DNA from: an uncultured Lachnospiraceae bacterium
GTDB lineage: Bacteria; Bacillota; Clostridia; Lachnospirales; Lachnospiraceae
Direction: 5' to 3'
Length of the DNA: 8,071 bases
NCBI GenBank assembly: GCA_902766845.1
Contig: CACXFD010000107.1
Location: forward strand, 1 to 8,071
Positions 5,210 through 8,071 of the stretch are shown in pieces. The position numbers and the translations under genes are program-made. Numbering within the stretch: the first letter of the stretch is position 1; each line of letters begins with the position of its first letter. A model generated the notes under the pieces. It was not told the DNA's origin, did not search any database, and saw only the letters and a program-made list of their open reading frames with translations.

Positions 5210-5906
5210 GTGCCCGCGAAAGGTCCAGCCGGCCGCTATAGATCGCCTTGCCGCAGATGCAGCCGTACAGCCCCATGTCACGGCAGGCCCGCACGTCCTC
5301 TTCCGACGCCACGCCGCCGCTCGCGATCACATCCATGTCCACAGCCTGTGCGAGAGCGCCCAGCTGCTCACGGTTCACGCCGCTCAGCATGCCGTCCCGT
5401 CCGATATCCGTAAAGATCACGGTCCGGACCCCGGCCTGCTCCATTGCGCGGGCCAGGTCGCGGTAGTCCACATTCCCGCTCTCGAGCCACCCTTCCGTGG
5501 CCACGATCCCGCCGCGCGCGTCGATCCCGACCGCGATCTTGTCCCCGTACGCGCGGACGCATTCCTTCACCAGTGCCGGATCGCGGACCGCGGCCGATCC
5601 GAGGATCACGCGGGCCACGCCGGCCTCCAGATACGTCTCCACGGTCCGGCGGGACCGGATCCCTCCGCCGACCTCGACCGGCAGGCCGGTCTCTTCGGCG
5701 ATCCGCGCGATCACGTCCTGATGGAACGGCTTTCCGGCGCGGGCCCCGTTCAGGTCCACGATATGCAGCCAGCGTGCTCCGGCGCGCGCGAAGCCGCGCG
5801 CGGTCTCATACGGATCCTGCGCGACCTTCTCCGCGGTCTCATAGGCTCCGCGCCTGAGACGGACACACTGTCCGTCCAGCAGGTCGATCGCCGGTAAAAT
5901 GATCAT
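5184..5906 (-). CDS. hisA: ProFAR isomerase (5-phosphoribosylformimino-AICAR-ribotide isomerase)
   Basis: HisA performs the Amadori isomerisation of ProFAR to PRFAR, the substrate of HisF. The 240-residue product is a (beta-alpha)8 barrel related to HisF and of normal length. Catalytic D8 is in ILPAIDLLDGQCVRL, and the second acid, D129, is in VGIDARGG. Phosphate-binding loops are VEVGGGIRS (77-85) and IASGGVAS (194-201). FTDIGRDGM (165-173) is the conserved barrel strand 6 loop. The presence of hisF next door, and GIDARGG in place of the HisF AIDAKR motif, settle which paralogue this is. It is not the actinobacterial PriA type by context, since Bacillota normally carry a separate trpF. The ATG at 5906 follows GAAGGAG with good spacing. 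The C-terminal AAAAGED is repeated just after the stop. Confidence 0.95.
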   Translation of the reverse strand: MIILPAIDLLDGQCVRLRRGAYETAEKVAQDPYETARGFARAGARWLHIVDLNGARAGKPFHQDVIARIAEETGLPVEVGGGIRSRRTVETYLEAGVARVILGSAAVRDPALVKECVRAYGDKIAVGIDARGGIVATEGWLESGNVDYRDLARAMEQAGVRTVIFTDIGRDGMLSGVNREQLGALAQAVDMDVIASGGVASEEDVRACRDMGLYGCICGKAIYSGRLDLSRALAAAAGED

Positions 5907-5949
5907 GCCGTTCTCCTTCCCTCGTTCTCCTCCGCCGCTCCGTCCCCGC

Positions 5950-6006
5950 TTCGCAGGCCTGCCGCGGCGATGCCGGCCTGTTACGGCAAAGCCGGCCTGT
6001 CACGGC
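5950..6006. repeat. 19-bp tandem repeat, three copies, spanning the hisH stop codon
   Basis: Units at 5988-6006, 5969-5987 and 5950-5968 read on the minus strand GCCGTGACAGGCCGGCTTT, GCCGTAACAGGCCGGCATC and GCCGCGGCAGGCCTGCGAA. The first contains the hisH TGA, and the second carries TAA at the same place. The first two differ at three of 19 positions and the third is more diverged. The array fills most of the 93-bp hisH-hisA spacer. Confidence 0.88.
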
Positions 6007-6608
6007 GCGGCCGTCAGGAACCCCTGCAGCATCCGCAGTCCGGCCGCACCGGACTTTTCCGGATGGAACTGCGCGCCGTATATGTTTTTCCGGTGCACCA
6101 GCGCCGGCACGTCTTCCCCGTACTCCGCCGTCAGCGACAGAAGGTCCGGCGGGCAGTCCGCCCGGTAGGAATGCACGAAATAGACATAGGTATGCTCCCG
6201 CAGCCCCGCGGTCATCGCGCACGGACGGCGCAGGACCACTTCGTTCCAGCCCATATGCGGGACCTTGAGTCCGGGAGCCGACAGCCGCACCACGCGGCCC
6301 GGAAGCAATCCCAGGCCGTCATGGAATCCGAATTCTTCGCTGCTCCCGAACAGCAGCTGCATGCCGAGGCAGATCCCGAGCAGCGGCTTTTCCCGTTCTC
6401 CGGCTTCTTCGCGCACGAACGCGTCCAGACCAGCGCCGCGCAGCTTTTCCATCGCGTCGCCGAACGCTCCGACGCCCGGCAGGATCAGCCGCTCGCAGTC
6501 CCGCAGGGCCTGCGGATCGCCTGAGATCAGGCTCGGAGCACCGAGCCGGTCCAGCGCGTTCTTCAGGCTGTACAAGTTTCCGGCCCCGTAATCGATGATT
6601 CCGATCAT
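6000..6608 (-). CDS. hisH: Imidazole glycerol phosphate synthase, glutamine amidotransferase subunit
   Basis: HisH hydrolyses glutamine and channels ammonia through the HisF barrel in the IGP synthase complex. This 202-residue class I glutamine amidotransferase keeps the full catalytic triad: C80 in GICLGMQLLF, H182 and E184 in AQFHPEKSG. The oxyanion-strand motif LPGVGAFGDAM spans 43-53, and the conserved YFVHSYRA spans 143-150. The N-terminus IGIIDYGAGNLYSL is typical. I chose the ATG at 6608 because GCGGGAAAG lies about 8 nt upstream. A GTG at 6617 would add MND but sits too close to that site. It follows hisB after about 20 bp. Its stop lies within a 19-bp tandem repeat. The partner gene hisF is two genes downstream, with hisA between, a common order. 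Confidence 0.96.
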   Translation of the reverse strand: MIGIIDYGAGNLYSLKNALDRLGAPSLISGDPQALRDCERLILPGVGAFGDAMEKLRGAGLDAFVREEAGEREKPLLGICLGMQLLFGSSEEFGFHDGLGLLPGRVVRLSAPGLKVPHMGWNEVVLRRPCAMTAGLREHTYVYFVHSYRADCPPDLLSLTAEYGEDVPALVHRKNIYGAQFHPEKSGAAGLRMLQGFLTAAP

Positions 6609-6630
6609 ATCGTTCACTTTCCCGCTTTTG

Positions 6631-7248
6631 TCAGTCCAGCATGCCCTTCGAGGACAGCACGCCGCGGCCGGTCACGGTCACGGCTTCCTTCAGGGCGTGG
6701 GCAAACGCCTTGAACAGCGACTCGATCTTGTGATGATCGTTCTCGCCGTACAGGATCTTCATATGCAGCGTCATGCCGCTCGCAAAGGCCAGCGCGCGGA
6801 AGAATTCCCCGACCATGTCGGTGTCCAGCTGTCCGACGCTCTGCCACCGGTACTGCGCGTCATACACGAAATACGGGCGGCCCGAGATGTCCAGGCTGCA
6901 GAAGCCGAGCGTCTCATCCATCGGGATGAAGAACGAGCCGTAGCGCCGGATCCCGGCGCGGGCCGCCAGCGCTTCCTTCAGCGCCTGCCCGAGCACGATC
7001 CCGAGATCCTCCGCGCTGTGATGACAGTCCACCTGCAGGTCCCCGGTCATCGCGAGGGTCAGGTCCATCCCGCTGTGCACGCACATCGCGTCCAGCATGT
7101 GGTCCAGAAAGCCGATGCCGCTGCTCCCCTGAAAGCGGCCTTCGCCGTCCACGCACAGGCGCAAGTCGATATCGGTCTCCTTGGTCTTCCGGCAAACGGA
7201 CGCCTGACGCGGCGCCGGCGCCGGACCGTCTGTCCTCTGTCGGTCCAT
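6631..7248 (-). CDS. hisB: Imidazoleglycerol-phosphate dehydratase
   Basis: HisB converts imidazole glycerol phosphate to imidazole acetol-phosphate, using two manganese ions per site. The 205-residue product is the monofunctional dehydratase. There is no N-terminal histidinol-phosphate phosphatase domain as in E. coli HisB, so that step needs another gene, perhaps a PHP-type HisK. The twin metal motifs are clear: GFLDHML (47-52 with H50), DCHHSAEDLGI (74-84 with H76, H77, E80), then GENDHHKIES (168-177 with H172, H173, E176), and finally the SSKG loop near 199-202. The conserved RKTKETDI begins only at residue 20, so the N-terminus (DGPAPAPRQ) is somewhat long. A later start is possible, but none is better placed. 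The ATG at 7248 comes 4 nt after the hisC stop, with a weak GGGTGA site, which suggests coupling. Confidence 0.95.
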   Translation of the reverse strand: MDRQRTDGPAPAPRQASVCRKTKETDIDLRLCVDGEGRFQGSSGIGFLDHMLDAMCVHSGMDLTLAMTGDLQVDCHHSAEDLGIVLGQALKEALAARAGIRRYGSFFIPMDETLGFCSLDISGRPYFVYDAQYRWQSVGQLDTDMVGEFFRALAFASGMTLHMKILYGENDHHKIESLFKAFAHALKEAVTVTGRGVLSSKGMLD

Positions 7249-7252
7249 ACGA

Positions 7253-8071
7253 TCACCCAGCCTTTCCGATGTTCCGGTCTGTAAGGATCTGCCGCAGCGC
7301 GGCCGCGGTCTCGCGGATCTCCTGCGGGCTGCCGGCCGTGATCCGCAGTCCGAACGCGAACTTCCTCACGGAGATCCCGCGGGACTGCAGCGCCCGGTGG
7401 ACCGCCGCGTCATCCGTCGTATGCAAAAACACGAAGTTGGTCTGCGGCCGCAAAACGCGCAGGATCCGGATCTGCTGCCCCGGGCCGGCGCCGGACGTGC
7501 CGCTCCGCAGCGCATCCTGAGCCGGGCCGGCCCCGCCGGTCCGCCGCGCATCCTGGGCCGGGTCAGTCCCGCCGGTCTCCTCCTTCAGCGCGCAGATCTG
7601 ACGGTACAGTTCATCCCGGGCCTCCCGCGAAGAACGAATGCACTCTTGTAGATATTCCGGATGCGAGAACAGCACGCATCCAGCCGCCTGCGTCATACTG
7701 TTGACATTATACGGGGACTTGACGGCCATCAGGACGCGGGTCAGTTCTTCACAGGCCGCCGCGAACCCGAGCCGGATCCCGGCCATTCCGAAAGCCTTGG
7801 AGCAGGTCTTCAGGACGATCAGGTGATCGCAGCCGGGAACGCGGTCCAGAAGCGACGCCCCCTCGTCCGCGAATTCCATGTAGGCCTCGTCGGCCACGAG
7901 CATCACGTCCGGCAGTTCCCGCACGAGGCGCTCCATCTCCCCGCCGGACAGCAGAAGGGACGTCGGATTGCAGGGATTGGAAAAGATCAGCATCCGGGCC
8001 CCGCTCTCCCGCACCGTACGGATCAGCCGGTCCGCCGTCAGGGCGTACGGCTCCGGGGCGCATTCTTCCCC
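7253..8071 (-). CDS. hisC: Histidinol-phosphate aminotransferase, 5' end cut by the window
   Basis: HisC is a PLP enzyme that transaminates imidazole acetol-phosphate with glutamate to histidinol-phosphate. The C-terminal 272 residues are visible, and the frame is open to the right edge; roughly 80-100 N-terminal residues should be missing. Counting from the first visible codon, SNPCNPTS (31-38) is the NPxNPTG-type cofactor loop. D61 and Y64 in VADEAYMEF hold the PLP ring and phenolate, and K92 in CSKAFGMAGIRLGF forms the Schiff base. R243 in FGLRITAG should bind the substrate carboxylate. Residues about 166-199 are a Gly/Ala/Pro-rich stretch with PAQDARRTGGAG followed by PAQDALRSGTSG, encoded by a 36-bp-period repeat. 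Relatives normally pass there directly from helix to strand. Since 36 is a multiple of three, the frame is kept. It is probably a surface loop. Confidence 0.94.
   Translation of the reverse strand, partial: GEECAPEPYALTADRLIRTVRESGARMLIFSNPCNPTSLLLSGGEMERLVRELPDVMLVADEAYMEFADEGASLLDRVPGCDHLIVLKTCSKAFGMAGIRLGFAAACEELTRVLMAVKSPYNVNSMTQAAGCVLFSHPEYLQECIRSSREARDELYRQICALKEETGGTDPAQDARRTGGAGPAQDALRSGTSGAGPGQQIRILRVLRPQTNFVFLHTTDDAAVHRALQSRGISVRKFAFGLRITAGSPQEIRETAAALRQILTDRNIGKAG
7511..7582. repeat. In-frame 36-bp-period tandem repeat inside hisC
   Basis: Two units, 7511-7546 and 7547-7582, begin CGCATCCTG(A/G)GCCGGG and stay similar through CCCGCCGGT. A third, more degenerate unit (about 7475-7510) keeps the GGGCCGGCGCCGG part. 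In the protein this gives the paired PAQDA segments in a low-complexity loop of HisC. Confidence 0.75.

Noticed and set aside
4332..5897. A 521-codon open frame on the plus strand.
   Set aside because: It runs antisense across hisF and hisA, whose catalytic motifs are intact. High GC content makes such long antisense frames common.

Overview
This window looks like a GC-rich member of the Bacillota (Clostridia, perhaps a Lachnospiraceae-type gut or rumen anaerobe). That placement is inferred from three things: strong AGGAGG-type ribosome binding sites, an ECF sigma factor paired with a zf-HC2/DUF4825 membrane anti-sigma factor, and a surface protein built from Cna_B/SpaA-type domains. No rRNA or other marker is present to fix the taxon. 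Every gene I can support lies on the minus strand, so the window reads biologically from right to left.

From the right edge to about 3525 is the distal part of a histidine biosynthesis operon, in the order hisC (5' end missing), hisB, hisH, hisA, hisF, hisI, hisE. HisE and HisI carry out the early pyrophosphohydrolase and cyclohydrolase steps and HisA isomerises the product. HisH and HisF form the glutamine-dependent synthase, HisB dehydrates IGP, and HisC transaminates imidazole acetol-phosphate. hisI and hisE are separate genes, and HisB lacks the phosphatase domain. hisG, hisD and a histidinol-phosphatase are not seen and should lie elsewhere, probably partly upstream of the right edge. 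The operon ends in a 15-bp hairpin at 3400-3433.

From 3289 to 1860 is a two-gene ECF sigma/anti-sigma cassette with a 4-bp ATGA overlap. From 1635 to the left edge is a secreted, Ig-like surface-protein gene with its own near-consensus sigma-A promoter (TTGACA, 17-bp spacer, TATACT). A perfect 10-bp inverted repeat sits on its predicted transcription start. Its reading frame is interrupted by one in-frame TAA after 155 codons, then stays open for 389 codons to the edge. It is most simply a disrupted gene, or a readthrough or sequencing-error case.

The most unusual structural signal is a set of short imperfect tandem duplications at the 3' ends of genes. They span or abut the stop codons of hisH (19 bp x3), hisA (40-bp period x2), hisI (22-bp period x2) and hisE (19 bp x2, followed by 14 bp x3). 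A 22 bp x4 array follows the anti-sigma gene, and a 36-bp-period duplication lies in frame inside hisC. I see no defence system, mobile element, CRISPR array, tRNA or rRNA.
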